Shown here piece by piece: positions 18,403 to 26,572 of a DNA stretch of 64,000 nt (positions within the stretch are counted from its first letter, which is position 1; every line of letters starts with the position of its first letter). This DNA is from Myxococcales bacterium (GTDB lineage Bacteria > Myxococcota_A > Polyangia > Polyangiales > Polyangiaceae), in NCBI GenBank assembly GCA_016706225.1, contig JADJKB010000008.1:558001-622000 (forward strand), written 5' to 3'. The notes beneath the pieces were generated by a model. That model was not told where the DNA came from, ran no database searches, and saw only the letters and a program-made list of their open reading frames with translations. The translations under genes and the position numbers were made by a program.

Positions 18403-18729
18403 GCGTGCCAGCCCGCGCGGCGAGCGTCAACCCGGCCCGGCGCCGCAAGCGGTACACTGCACCTCTGGCTCCGAAGGTGCACCACGGAGCGGCATGAAAT
18501 ACGGAGCCACGAGCGCCGGCGGTGCCGGCAGATCCGTTGCGTCGCGGACGAACGCGACTCGCCCCATCGAATTCAGCTCATACCCCCATCAACTCGGACC
18601 CCAATGACACGTGGCCCAGTGCGCTTTTCACTTCGACCACCCGCTCCGGGGGTGCCAGCTACACGTAGCCGGCGTCTCCCCCGATTGCAGACGCTTGAAA
18701 GTCGCCGGTAGCGAGCAGCGTGCTCTCAG
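18403..18729. other. Intergenic region without confident gene
   Basis: About 330 bases, slightly less GC-rich at 18560-18640. Only very short open frames exist, for example a 36-codon frame from ATG 18494, with no recognisable product. No clear hairpin terminator or promoter was identified. Confidence 0.4.
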
Positions 18730-19539
18730 CTAGTTCAGCATTCTCCCGTCGGGTCCACGCCGATCGTCGTCGTCCCCGCCGCCCTCGATGACCCGCAGAC
18801 CCGAGCGCGCGACGCGACGTTTGCGCTCGTCGGATTGTTTGCGCTCTTCGCGCTCCAGCTTGCCCAAGCGCAGCTTGAGCCAGGCCTTCCGCGCCGGTGA
18901 GGGCGTGCCTCCTCCGAAGAGCCAACCGGACAACATGCCGCCGAAGGGCGCGATGAGTCCGCACATGGGTCGCTCGAGGGTGATGACGTAGAGCACACTC
19001 ACGCCGACCACGAACAGGATCAAGCCGCGGGAGGTGACCGGCAGCACGAAGAACAGCCGCACCGTCTGGCCACGAAACGTCAGCGCCCAGGCGATGCTCA
19101 CGGCCTCGACCGCGGGCAGGGCGGAGAACCAGTACTCACCGATGAGTTTTTCCTTCATCGATGCGGGCAGGGCCAGACCGATCAGGAGCTGCAGGCCGTA
19201 GGCCACGAACGACGACAGCAACAAGAACCGGATCAGGCGCGCGCCGCCCCAGGTTTGTTCGAGGGTCGGCGTGAGGAAATAGAACCCGAACAGCACGAAC
19301 AAGATCCCGCTCACACTGGGCAGGTGGAGCAGTGGCGCGGTGAACAGCCGCCAGATCTCGCCGTGCAAGATCTTCTCGCTGTTGCCCGCGAACAGGAAGA
19401 AGGCGTTCTCTCCGGCGCCGCCCCAGTTCACCCCGACGGCGAACGCCAACCACACCGCGAACAGAGTGATGAGGATGCCCCACAGGGCTCGTCCCGGCCG
19501 CGGCAAGGCGGGCATCGCGCTCGGGTCGTCACGACTCAT
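18730..19539 (-). CDS. Rhomboid-fold membrane protein lacking protease residues
   Basis: A 269-residue integral membrane protein with about six TM segments. The rhomboid landmarks are recognisable: EIWRLFTAPLLH (about residues 61-72), then a helix with WGGARLIRFLLL. Where active rhomboids have GxSG this one has SALP (139-142), and where they have the catalytic His before GG it has APFGG (P198). Both members of the Ser-His dyad are therefore missing, so it is probably a pseudoprotease, like TMEM115/derlin-type proteins that bind membrane substrates. A charged cytosolic tail of about 60 residues ends it. Identification of the fold is moderately sure. Confidence 0.72.
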   Translation of the reverse strand: MSRDDPSAMPALPRPGRALWGILITLFAVWLAFAVGVNWGGAGENAFFLFAGNSEKILHGEIWRLFTAPLLHLPSVSGILFVLFGFYFLTPTLEQTWGGARLIRFLLLSSFVAYGLQLLIGLALPASMKEKLIGEYWFSALPAVEAVSIAWALTFRGQTVRLFFVLPVTSRGLILFVVGVSVLYVITLERPMCGLIAPFGGMLSGWLFGGGTPSPARKAWLKLRLGKLEREERKQSDERKRRVARSGLRVIEGGGDDDDRRGPDGRMLN

Positions 19540-19549
19540 CGGCTCTCCC

Positions 19550-20401
19550 TCAGGGTGGCAGCTCGACGAGGTTGTCGCACGCAGCAGGGACGATCGCGCC
19601 GTTTAGGGCCTTGCGGTAGCAGGTGGTGCCCCAGCGCGGGGTCACCGCACCGAGCTCGAAGGCCTCGATCGTGAAGGTGTAGTTGGCTCCTGGCTCGAGG
19701 CCGAGGAACTCGATTGAAGCGTCACAAGCAGCGCCTGCGGCCGGTTCGTTGCTGCCGTCGCGCTTGACCGTGAACAGGGAGACGTCGCCGCCGCCCTCGC
19801 CACAGCTGAGGGCGCCCAGGGCGTCGCCGAGGCCCACCCGGACCCCGGTGGGGGTCTCGGGAGAGGTCGAGGTCAAGGGAGCGCAGCCGCGCACGAACCG
19901 CGTCAGGTACCAGGCAGCCGTCACCGGGCCTTCGGCCACCGAACCGTCGAGCGTCCGGCCGCAGGTCGTTGTCCAGCGCGGAGGCACGTACTGTCCGCTC
20001 GAATCGACGAGGTGACGACTGCCCGCGCCGACGGCGCGCAGATCTTCGCGGTCGTAGACCTCCACCTCGGCGTCGTACCGGTGGCCGGGGATCACGAACG
20101 AAAAGGCGGTCGGGGTCTCACAGCCCACGGGGGCGAAGCTCCCATCCGACTGGCGCACGACGCTGGAGGGCAGCGCGAACGGAGTCTGGGGCTCCGCCGC
20201 CGTTCCCAGATCGAACAGCGTCACGACGTAGCGCCGCATGGCGCCGGGGGCGGCCGTGCAGGGCACGTCACCCATGAAGTCCGCGGGTGCGACTCCCACC
20301 AGCGTGGGGGTCGTGGGGCCGGTGCCACCCCCCGCCACGGTGCAGCTCGCGAGAAATGCCATCGACGCCGCGAGCGCGAGGGTCGGACGGCACAGCTTCA
20401 T
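19550..20401 (-). CDS. Lipoprotein, unknown function
   Basis: A 283-residue predicted lipoprotein. ATG 20401 was selected because it starts a signal peptide ending in lipobox FLASC. The mature part starts with a Gly/Thr linker and contains two halves of similar texture with Cys pairs (PRWTTTCGRTLDG and PRWGTTCYRKALNG), suggesting an internal duplication. GANYTFTIEAFE and GHRYDAEVEVYD also appear once in each half and look like fibronectin- or Ig-like strands. Gap of 10 bases to the rhomboid-fold gene downstream. Function unknown. Confidence 0.68.
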   Translation of the reverse strand: MKLCRPTLALAASMAFLASCTVAGGGTGPTTPTLVGVAPADFMGDVPCTAAPGAMRRYVVTLFDLGTAAEPQTPFALPSSVVRQSDGSFAPVGCETPTAFSFVIPGHRYDAEVEVYDREDLRAVGAGSRHLVDSSGQYVPPRWTTTCGRTLDGSVAEGPVTAAWYLTRFVRGCAPLTSTSPETPTGVRVGLGDALGALSCGEGGGDVSLFTVKRDGSNEPAAGAACDASIEFLGLEPGANYTFTIEAFELGAVTPRWGTTCYRKALNGAIVPAACDNLVELPP

Positions 20402-20445
20402 GGCGGCGCGTTCTAGCGGACCTCTCCGGGCGCAGCCAGCCCGTT

Positions 20446-20982
20446 TCATTGTTTCGGCAAGAACACGCGCTTTTCGCTCGGTGGCGCAAACCCAACCAGC
20501 TGCTCGTCCTGCAGCAAGAAACGCGAACCTCCGCCGGCGATTTGGATCTCCGGCTCGGGGAAATCACTCGGCTGACAGCGGCGGGACATCACCATCGAGG
20601 GGCGCTCGACCTCGAGCGCGGGCTGGCCGTTGCGGCGCCCGAAGCGCACGCGGACCCTCACCTTGCCGCGCGCGCGACACTGGAACACGGCGCCGTTCTT
20701 CAGCTCGAAATGCTCCTTCAGCTCGAGCTTCTCCTCGGCGCTGTTCTGGCCCTCGAAGAGCGTGAGGGTGCTGCGCTGCTTCAGGTCGAAGACGGCGATC
20801 TTGCTGCGGGCGCCGCTCGCCCCGTGCTCTTCTTCGAGCGCCTGCCACACGCTCGCGATCGACAGCACCTCTCGCTCCGCCGAGAGTTTCTCGAGCGGGG
20901 CCTCGGCGTTGCCATCGCGTCCGCCGCACGCGGCGAGCCCGAGAATGAACGCTCCGAGCGCCGCGTTACTCCACCGTGGCAT
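20446..20982 (-). CDS. Lipoprotein, unknown function
   Basis: A 178-residue lipoprotein with lipobox LAAC (C19) and a helical stretch (about residues 28-60) followed by a mainly beta domain (about 62-178) that ends FLPKQ. ATG 20982 was chosen because it starts the signal peptide; the same frame runs open further upstream, but that part overlaps another coding frame. It overlaps the upstream gene by 17 bases, suggesting translational coupling. No family recognised. Confidence 0.65.
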   Translation of the reverse strand: MPRWSNAALGAFILGLAACGGRDGNAEAPLEKLSAEREVLSIASVWQALEEEHGASGARSKIAVFDLKQRSTLTLFEGQNSAEEKLELKEHFELKNGAVFQCRARGKVRVRVRFGRRNGQPALEVERPSMVMSRRCQPSDFPEPEIQIAGGGSRFLLQDEQLVGFAPPSEKRVFLPKQ

Positions 20983-21469
20983 CCGAGGCGTCCGTGCCGG
21001 CGTCGAGCTCGGCGTCGGGTGTGGCGTCGGGCAGCTCGACGGGTTTGTACAAGAACTCACACTCCTCGGCACCTTCGGGCTCCTTGACGATGTCGCAGCT
21101 CGTCGTGTGATAGGTCTTCTGCGAGGGCAGGGATAGCGTTGGGTCGGCGGCACACTCGGCGAGCGTCGTGTAGCCCGCCTTGGCGCAGGCTCCCGCCGCC
21201 CGAATGGTCGCGACACACTCCTTGACGAGCGGTGCGCCGGGTCGCTCTCCCGCCGCCAGACCGTGCAGGCACTGGTCGCGGTAGAAGCGCTTACACTGGT
21301 CCACGTCGTCGACCAGGCCGCAGAATTTCCCGGCCTCGCAGCGGGCGGTCTCGATGTCGCGGCACTCCTCGAGCCCGACGGCGTCGGTGCCGCAGCCAGA
21401 CGCATGCACCACGAGGAACGCAGTGATCGCGGAGGTGACACCGGCCGCTAGGGCGCGCAGCAACATCAT
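20966..21469 (-). CDS. Cys-rich lipoprotein with Asp/Ala tail
   Basis: A 167-residue protein with a signal sequence and lipobox HASGC (C26), about ten further cysteines in the mature region (for example CRDIETARC, CGLVDDVDQC, CAKAGYTTLAEC) and a C-terminal acidic tail of DA repeats. Start ATG 21469 or 21466. Its product and that of 46579-47133 share the lipobox, multi-Cys domain and Asp/Ala tail layout, so they may belong to one loose family. Possibly surface-exposed; function unknown. Divergent from the nucleotidyltransferase gene. Confidence 0.65.
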   Translation of the reverse strand: MMLLRALAAGVTSAITAFLVVHASGCGTDAVGLEECRDIETARCEAGKFCGLVDDVDQCKRFYRDQCLHGLAAGERPGAPLVKECVATIRAAGACAKAGYTTLAECAADPTLSLPSQKTYHTTSCDIVKEPEGAEECEFLYKPVELPDATPDAELDAGTDASDATVE

Positions 21470-21556
21470 TGCTCGTGGCGCTATCACGCATCTTCGACCC
21501 GAGGCGAGTTTCTGGGCGGAGTTGGCCCGCCGGCCCGGACGGCGGCAAGGTCCGCG

Positions 21557-22446
21557 GTGATGGCGCCCCGTGCGATGGTGCTCTGTGCCGGTCTCGGCAC
21601 TCGGCTCAGGCCGCTGACCCTCGAGCTGCCCAAGCCCTTGGTGCCGGTGGGCGACCGCCCGCTGCTCGCTCACATCGCGTCGCGGCTGAGCGCCGCAGGA
21701 TTCGCTGAGCTGGTCATCAACACCCACCATCTGCCGGAGAGTTTCTCCAGGCTCGAGCAGGACTTGGGACTCAAAGCTCAGGTCGTGCACGAGCCGCGGA
21801 TCATGGGCACGGCCGGGGGGGTGTACGGCGCGCGGGCCCTGTTCGGGCGCCCGCCGATCGTGCTCTGGAACGGCGACATCTGGGTGGAGCCGGACCTGCC
21901 AGGCCTGTGTGCGAGAGCCGAGTCCGGAGGACTCGTGCTCGGGGTGGTGCCGCGGCCGCGGGGTCAGGGGACCGTCGGGCTGACAGCAGCGGGTGATGTC
22001 GCGCGACTCCGCGGCGAGGTGTTCGGCGAGGAGATCTCGGGGGCCGACTACGTGGGGTGGCCGCTCTCGGCGCTCGCTGCCTCGACAGCCTGCCCCGAGA
22101 GGGCTGTTTGATCGGGGACTGGGCCCTGCCGGAGCTCCGGCGGGGCGGAGTGATTTCCACCCTCGCTTTGGCCGGTGAGTTCAATGACGCGGGGGAGCCG
22201 ACGAGCTACCTCGAGCTCAACCTCAGCTGGCTGCGACGTCAGGGGGCCGGAGCGTTCGTTGCCGAGAGCGCCGAGGTGACCGGGTCGGTTCGAGTGTACG
22301 AGAGTGTGATCGGTGCGGGCGCTCGGGTCAGCGGCGAGGGGCTGCTACGACGCGTCGTCGTCTGGCCGGGGGCTCGGGCTGTGGCACCGCTCGAAGACGC
22401 CATCGTCACGCGGGGGCACGTGGTGAGGCTCTCTCACTCGGCATAG
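21557..22446 (+). pseudogene. Sugar nucleotidyltransferase (NDP-sugar synthase) split by a frameshift
   Basis: Residues 1-166 give a GT-A-type nucleotidyltransferase: AMVLCAGLGTRLRPLT (signature), ELPKPLVPVGDRPLL, VINTHHLPE, and VLWNGDIWVEPDL with the catalytic Asp. The reading frame then changes after YVG (22049-22057) and continues in the +1-shifted frame as VAALGARCLDSLPREGCLIG and a hexapeptide-like C-terminus (TGSVRVYESVIGAGARV) to 22446. One extra G in the run at 22054-22057 would join both halves into one uninterrupted protein of about 296 residues. Likely mannose-1-phosphate guanylyltransferase-like. It is either a recent pseudogene or a homopolymer sequencing error. Confidence 0.85.
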
Positions 22447-23777
22447 AGCTCGAGGGTTCGGGCGGGGCTGAGATCGGTGTGATTGCCCCCGACCAGGCCG
22501 ACGTGACCGGTTGGAAGCAGCAACGCCGTCGCGGAGGAGCGGCTCTCCCGAAGCTCGAGCTCGGTCGCCTTGCCGTCGGCAAAACGGAAGGCTCGGGTGA
22601 CCGCCGCGGTCGATGCACCGACCACGAGGGCCGCCTTGTCGCCCAGGGAAAACGTGCGTGCGCCGGTGACTTCGACGCTGTCCCCCGCGGGCTTCGGATC
22701 GCAGCCTTGAGCGCAACCGAGGGCGAGCTCGACGCTGGCGGCCGGCGCGCCGGCGACACTCCCGCCCAATCGAAGCACGCTGCTGCTGTCGAGCACCACG
22801 AGGGCCGCTCCGCGGGTCTCGTCTGGGGCTTGAGGGAGTGGGGTGAAGGCCTTTGCGCCCTCGGGCAGGAGCTCGGCGCCGGCGCTGGTTGCGTCCCCGC
22901 CGCCGACGACCAGGAGCCCGCGGCCGGACACCCACACCGCGGCGGCGCCTTGGCGCGGGCTGGACAACGCCACGTGGGACAGCACCCCGTCGGCGCCGAC
23001 CACGAGCACACTCGAGCTCGGTGCGCTCTCGCGGGTCCCGCCGACGATGTACGCGGCGCCCTCGGGGCTCTCGAGCGTCTGCCCACCGGCCACGTCTGCG
23101 AAGCTCCCGAGGCCGTCCGGCTCGGCCAGATTTCCCGAGCCGCCGGACACCGGGTCGAACCAGAGTGCCCACCCATCACCCACGGCAAGGGTCAACGTGC
23201 TGTCCAGTACGGCCAGCGAGCGCGGGGTGCAGCTCGCCGCGCCGCAATCTAGCGCGGGCGGCGATTCGATCGGCAACCAGGCCGCAAAATCGTAGCCCGA
23301 GAGCTCGAGCCCCGCCGCGCTGCCCGTGGCCGAGAGCAAGTAACGAGAGGCGACGACGGTAGCGACCGGTGCGGGGCCGAGATCGAGCGGGAGCTCACCC
23401 GGCGGTCGGCCGAACTCCCCCGCGCGCGCGACGAAGAGGGGCAGCGTGCCACCGGCGAAACCGCTGGGATCGATCAAGAGTGAGTGGCCAACCACACGGG
23501 TCAGGTCGGCCTCGTCGACCCCGCGGACCGTGAAGCGGCCCGCCTCCCCGAGTCCCATCGAAAACGACTGGACGGCCCCGTCTCGCGCGTCGAGCTCGAT
23601 GACCGTGCCGCTCGACTTCTCTTTTTCCACCAGGGTGCGGGTTGGCACCGGGCTGACCGAGAAGGGATCGGGCTCGTGCCCGCTCACGAGCCGCATCCGC
23701 CCGGCTTCGATCAGCTCTTCGCTGCAGCCGAGCGCCAGCAGGGCGAACAGGGGAGTGAGGCGCAGCACGGCGGACAC
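22434..23777 (-). CDS. Kelch/propeller-like lipoprotein
   Basis: A 447-residue protein with a lipobox, LLALGC (C18). Residues about 150-447 carry repeating blades with the pattern 'hydrophobic-x-x-GGx' such as AAYIVGGTRES, GRGLLVVGGGDATSAGAEL, SSVLRLGGSVAGAPAAS and GHVGLVGGNHTDLSPARTLELY, typical of Kelch-type propellers. The N-terminal 140 residues are a separate beta-rich domain. Probably periplasmic or surface-bound. Its 3' end overlaps the end of the nucleotidyltransferase gene by 13 bases, convergently. Confidence 0.75.
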   Translation of the reverse strand: MSAVLRLTPLFALLALGCSEELIEAGRMRLVSGHEPDPFSVSPVPTRTLVEKEKSSGTVIELDARDGAVQSFSMGLGEAGRFTVRGVDEADLTRVVGHSLLIDPSGFAGGTLPLFVARAGEFGRPPGELPLDLGPAPVATVVASRYLLSATGSAAGLELSGYDFAAWLPIESPPALDCGAASCTPRSLAVLDSTLTLAVGDGWALWFDPVSGGSGNLAEPDGLGSFADVAGGQTLESPEGAAYIVGGTRESAPSSSVLVVGADGVLSHVALSSPRQGAAAVWVSGRGLLVVGGGDATSAGAELLPEGAKAFTPLPQAPDETRGAALVVLDSSSVLRLGGSVAGAPAASVELALGCAQGCDPKPAGDSVEVTGARTFSLGDKAALVVGASTAAVTRAFRFADGKATELELRESRSSATALLLPTGHVGLVGGNHTDLSPARTLELYAE

Positions 23778-23828
23778 CTACCTCGAATCGCGGACCGGGG
23801 CTCGGCAAATGGTTGTAGAACCCGCTGT

Positions 23829-25073
23829 GTGCTGGTCGCCGTGGTCGTCCCCATCTTGCCGGACCCGCTGGCCATTGCCCGGCGGCTCGCACAAAGACCG
23901 GGCCTGTCGCTCTTGCTCGGTCCGCCGGGGGAACGCTCGTACGTCGCCGTGGAGCCGGTCGCGACCTCGAGCTCGTTCGATCCGGAGCCGGCCCTCCCGG
24001 TCCGGCCGAGCGCGCTAGATCTGTCGCGGGCCCCTCGCTGGTTCGGTCTCTTGCCCTACGAAGCCTGCCGCAACCTCGAGCGTCGTAGTCCGCGCGAGCT
24101 TCGGCCCCCGCCCCACCTGAGCGCGCCGCGCTGGCAGCGTCATTCGGAGGTGATCGAGGTGGGGGATCGCGTGCGCGTGATCGGTGAGGATCGCGCGCGG
24201 GTCGAGCGACTCGCCCGGGAGCTGACCGGCGCCGCACCCGAGCTGCCGGCGACGCAGCTGGCCGAGCTCGGTCCCGCGGAGCCCGACTCGGTGCACTGTG
24301 ATCGAGTCCGCGCCGCGCTCCAGCACATCGCGAGAGGTGACGTGTATGTCGTCAACATCGCGCGCAGATTCCGCTTCGCGACGCAGGGGCACGTGGTCGC
24401 GTTGCTGGAGCGACTGGGACAGCGAGCGCGTGCGCCCTTCGCCGCCGCTTTCGCCTGGGATGGCCTCGGCGTGGTCAGCCAATCGCCCGAGCTCTTCCTC
24501 CAGACCCACCCGGACGGCCGGGTCGAGACCTGGCCCATCAAGGGCACGCGGCCGCGTGGTTCGGACGCGCGGGCGGACCGTGCGCTGGCCGAGGCGCTTG
24601 CCCAGGATCCAAAGGAGCTCGCGGAGCTCGCGATGGTGGTCGACGTCGAACGCAACGACCTCGGGCGCATCGCGCGCATCGGCAGTGTCCGGGTGATCGA
24701 CGCGGGCACCGTCGTCACTCATCGAAGTGTCCACCATCGGGTCGCGCGCCTGAGCGCATGGCTCCGCCCCGGCACGACGCGCGGGGAGCTGCTCGCAGCC
24801 ATGTTGCCGAGCGGCTCCGTCACGGGCGCCCCGAAGATCCGTGCCATGGAGGTGATCGCCGAGCTCGAGGCCGACCGTCGCGGTCTCTACACGGGCGCGC
24901 TCGGCGCGCTGAGGCACGACGGCACGCTGACGCTGTCGATGGCGATCCGTACCCTCAGCGTCGTGAACGGCGAGGGGCACTACTTCGCCGGCGGCGGCAT
25001 CGTCGCCGATAGCAATGAGGCCCGTGAAGCCGAAGAAACCCGCTGGAAAGCCGCCGGCCTGCTCGGCGACTGA
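23829..25073 (+). CDS. pabB: Aminodeoxychorismate synthase component I
   Basis: Chorismate-utilising enzyme (414 residues) that, with a glutamine amidotransferase partner, makes 4-amino-4-deoxychorismate for folate synthesis. The C-terminal chorismate-binding domain is clear: IARGDVYVVNIARRF, QSPELFLQ, PIKGTRPRG, ELAMVVDVERNDLGR, PSGSVTGAPK and YFAGGGIVADS. The N-terminal 110 residues are shorter and more divergent than in anthranilate synthase TrpE, and PIKGTRPR is typical of PabB. The GTG start at 23829 gives MLVAVVVPILPDPL; an open frame further upstream is antisense to another gene. pabA is not in the window. Confidence 0.88.
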   Translation: MLVAVVVPILPDPLAIARRLAQRPGLSLLLGPPGERSYVAVEPVATSSSFDPEPALPVRPSALDLSRAPRWFGLLPYEACRNLERRSPRELRPPPHLSAPRWQRHSEVIEVGDRVRVIGEDRARVERLARELTGAAPELPATQLAELGPAEPDSVHCDRVRAALQHIARGDVYVVNIARRFRFATQGHVVALLERLGQRARAPFAAAFAWDGLGVVSQSPELFLQTHPDGRVETWPIKGTRPRGSDARADRALAEALAQDPKELAELAMVVDVERNDLGRIARIGSVRVIDAGTVVTHRSVHHRVARLSAWLRPGTTRGELLAAMLPSGSVTGAPKIRAMEVIAELEADRRGLYTGALGALRHDGTLTLSMAIRTLSVVNGEGHYFAGGGIVADSNEAREAEETRWKAAGLLGD

Positions 25074-25191
25074 CGCGGCGTGTCCCCGCAAGATGGCGGC
25101 CAACGAGGGCGCAGGTGGACCCGCATGCCCCGGAAATAGCGCAGAAAATTGGGCACTTTCAGCTCCGCTCCCGTACGTCTCCGAGGGTCCC

Positions 25192-25203
25192 GGAGGAACG
25201 ATG
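25192..25203 (+). promoter_or_regulatory. Strong ribosome-binding site deciding the SPOR gene start
   Basis: GGAGGA at 25192-25197 lies four bases before ATG 25201. It supports this start rather than ATG 25015, which would overlap pabB by 59 bases. Confidence 0.7.
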
Positions 25204-26070
25204 ACCATGGAGTCGGTGAACGTGCGGAACCTCGAGCAGATCCAGGAGGAAGATCCGAAACGACGCTCGTCGCGCCTCGCAGTGATGTTGCTGTCTTCGA
25301 TCGGCGGCGCAGCCATCGTGATGGCGGGCGTGATGGCGGCGAAGCGCACCGGGCCGCCGGCCACGTCGGGCGACGACCCGCTCTCGTCGCTGGTGGCGCA
25401 GGCCAAGTCGTCGGCCAGTGTGCCCGCCGACAAGCTCGACGGAACTCAGGTGACCTTCCCGGACATCCTCAGTGATCAGGGCAACGCCACGACGGCCCTG
25501 GCTGCGGTCAAGGACGAGCGCGGAAACCTGCTCCGGCAATCGGAGGAGCTCGTCCTGCCGCCCGGGGCGCCCACTGCGCCGCCGCCGGCCTCGGACCGGC
25601 TGCCCGTCGTGCCGCTGCCGGCAGGCTCACTGCTCTCGCGGACCAACGTCACCGCGCAGCCCAAAGATCAGCTGACCCAGTTCGCGGCTAGCGCGAGCAA
25701 CGTCGACAACTCGGCGACCGCAGCTCCGCCCGGCGCCGAGGGCGGGTACCAGATCCAGGTGGCGAGCTTCCGCATCGCTGGCGAGGCCGATGCCTTCGCG
25801 TTGGATCTGCAGAAGCGGGGTCACCGGGCCTACCGGCAGGCGGCGTACGTCGCCGACCGTGGGCTGTGGCACCGGGTGCGCATCGGCCCCTTCAAGACCA
25901 AGTTCGAAGCCATCAAGTATCGCGAGAAATTCGAGAAGACCGAGCGGGTCTCGCCGTTCGTGGTCGACCCCGCGAAGGTCAAGCTCGCGGAGGACATTCG
26001 CGCGCAGAAGATGGCCATTCGCGCCAAGAAGAAGGGCTCGGGGCGCGTCGTCACCGGCGGTGGCGACTGA
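25201..26070 (+). CDS. SPOR-domain membrane protein
   Basis: A 289-residue protein with one TM segment (about residues 31-49, VMLLSSIGGAAIVMAGVMA), a low-complexity linker and a C-terminal SPOR domain (about 180-255: YQIQVASFRIAGEADAFALD and HRVRIGPFKTKFEAI). SPOR domains bind septal peptidoglycan lacking stem peptides, so a role in cell division or envelope maintenance is likely. The cytosolic tail ends with Lys/Arg. The start is ATG 25201, behind a perfect GGAGG at 25192-25196. It follows pabB by about 130 bases on the same strand. Confidence 0.85.
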   Translation: MTMESVNVRNLEQIQEEDPKRRSSRLAVMLLSSIGGAAIVMAGVMAAKRTGPPATSGDDPLSSLVAQAKSSASVPADKLDGTQVTFPDILSDQGNATTALAAVKDERGNLLRQSEELVLPPGAPTAPPPASDRLPVVPLPAGSLLSRTNVTAQPKDQLTQFAASASNVDNSATAAPPGAEGGYQIQVASFRIAGEADAFALDLQKRGHRAYRQAAYVADRGLWHRVRIGPFKTKFEAIKYREKFEKTERVSPFVVDPAKVKLAEDIRAQKMAIRAKKKGSGRVVTGGGD

Positions 26071-26128
26071 ACGAAAGAGCGCCGCGCGCGCGGCTTGACG
26101 TTCCGCCCCGCATCTGGTCTCTGACCGC

Positions 26129-26563
26129 ATGTCAAAGCTCGTGCGTTTCGGGGTCGCGATGGAGCAAGAGCTGCTCGAGGAGTTCGACGCTGTCGTTGCG
26201 GAGAAGGGTTACGCCAACCGCTCCGAGGCGCTGCGCGATCTGGTGCGTCGTGAGCTCGACCAGGCGGCCTGGCGCTCCGGCAAACCGGCGGTAGCGACCA
26301 TCACGCTGATCTACGATCACCACGTTCGCGAGCTCACCGAGCGGCTCACCGAGATCCAGCACGACTACGGCGAGCACATCGTGTCGGCGCTGCACGTGCA
26401 CCTCGACCACGACCACTGCCTGGAGGTGATCGCGGCGCGCGGCCCGGCACGCGCGCTGAAGGAGCTGTCGGATCGCCTGACCAACACCAAGGGTGTGACC
26501 AGCGGGAGTGTGGTGGCCGCCGCGCTGCCGCGCACGCGTGCCAAACATCGACACCACGCCTGA
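26129..26563 (+). CDS. nikR: Nickel-responsive transcriptional regulator NikR
   Basis: A 144-residue ribbon-helix-helix repressor with a C-terminal ACT-like nickel-sensing domain. The high-affinity nickel ligands of the family are all present: H78 (IQHDYGEH), H89 and H91 (HVHLDHDHC) and C97. The N-terminal half (about residues 1-45) gives the RHH DNA-binding fold, with SEALRDLVRRELD. In other bacteria it represses nickel uptake genes. No nickel transporter gene is recognisable next to it, and I found no GTATGA-N16-TCATAC-type operator. ATG start at 26129. Confidence 0.95.
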   Translation: MSKLVRFGVAMEQELLEEFDAVVAEKGYANRSEALRDLVRRELDQAAWRSGKPAVATITLIYDHHVRELTERLTEIQHDYGEHIVSALHVHLDHDHCLEVIAARGPARALKELSDRLTNTKGVTSGSVVAAALPRTRAKHRHHA

Positions 26564-26572
26564 GCGGCGGCG

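Noticed and set aside
20983..21441. Upstream extension of the 20446-20982 lipoprotein frame
   Set aside because: It lies opposite-phase within the Cys-rich lipoprotein gene; the signal peptide begins at 20982.
26071..26128. NikR-autoregulated promoter
   Set aside because: A TTGACG word is present, but no matching -10 and no GTATGA/TCATAC dyad.
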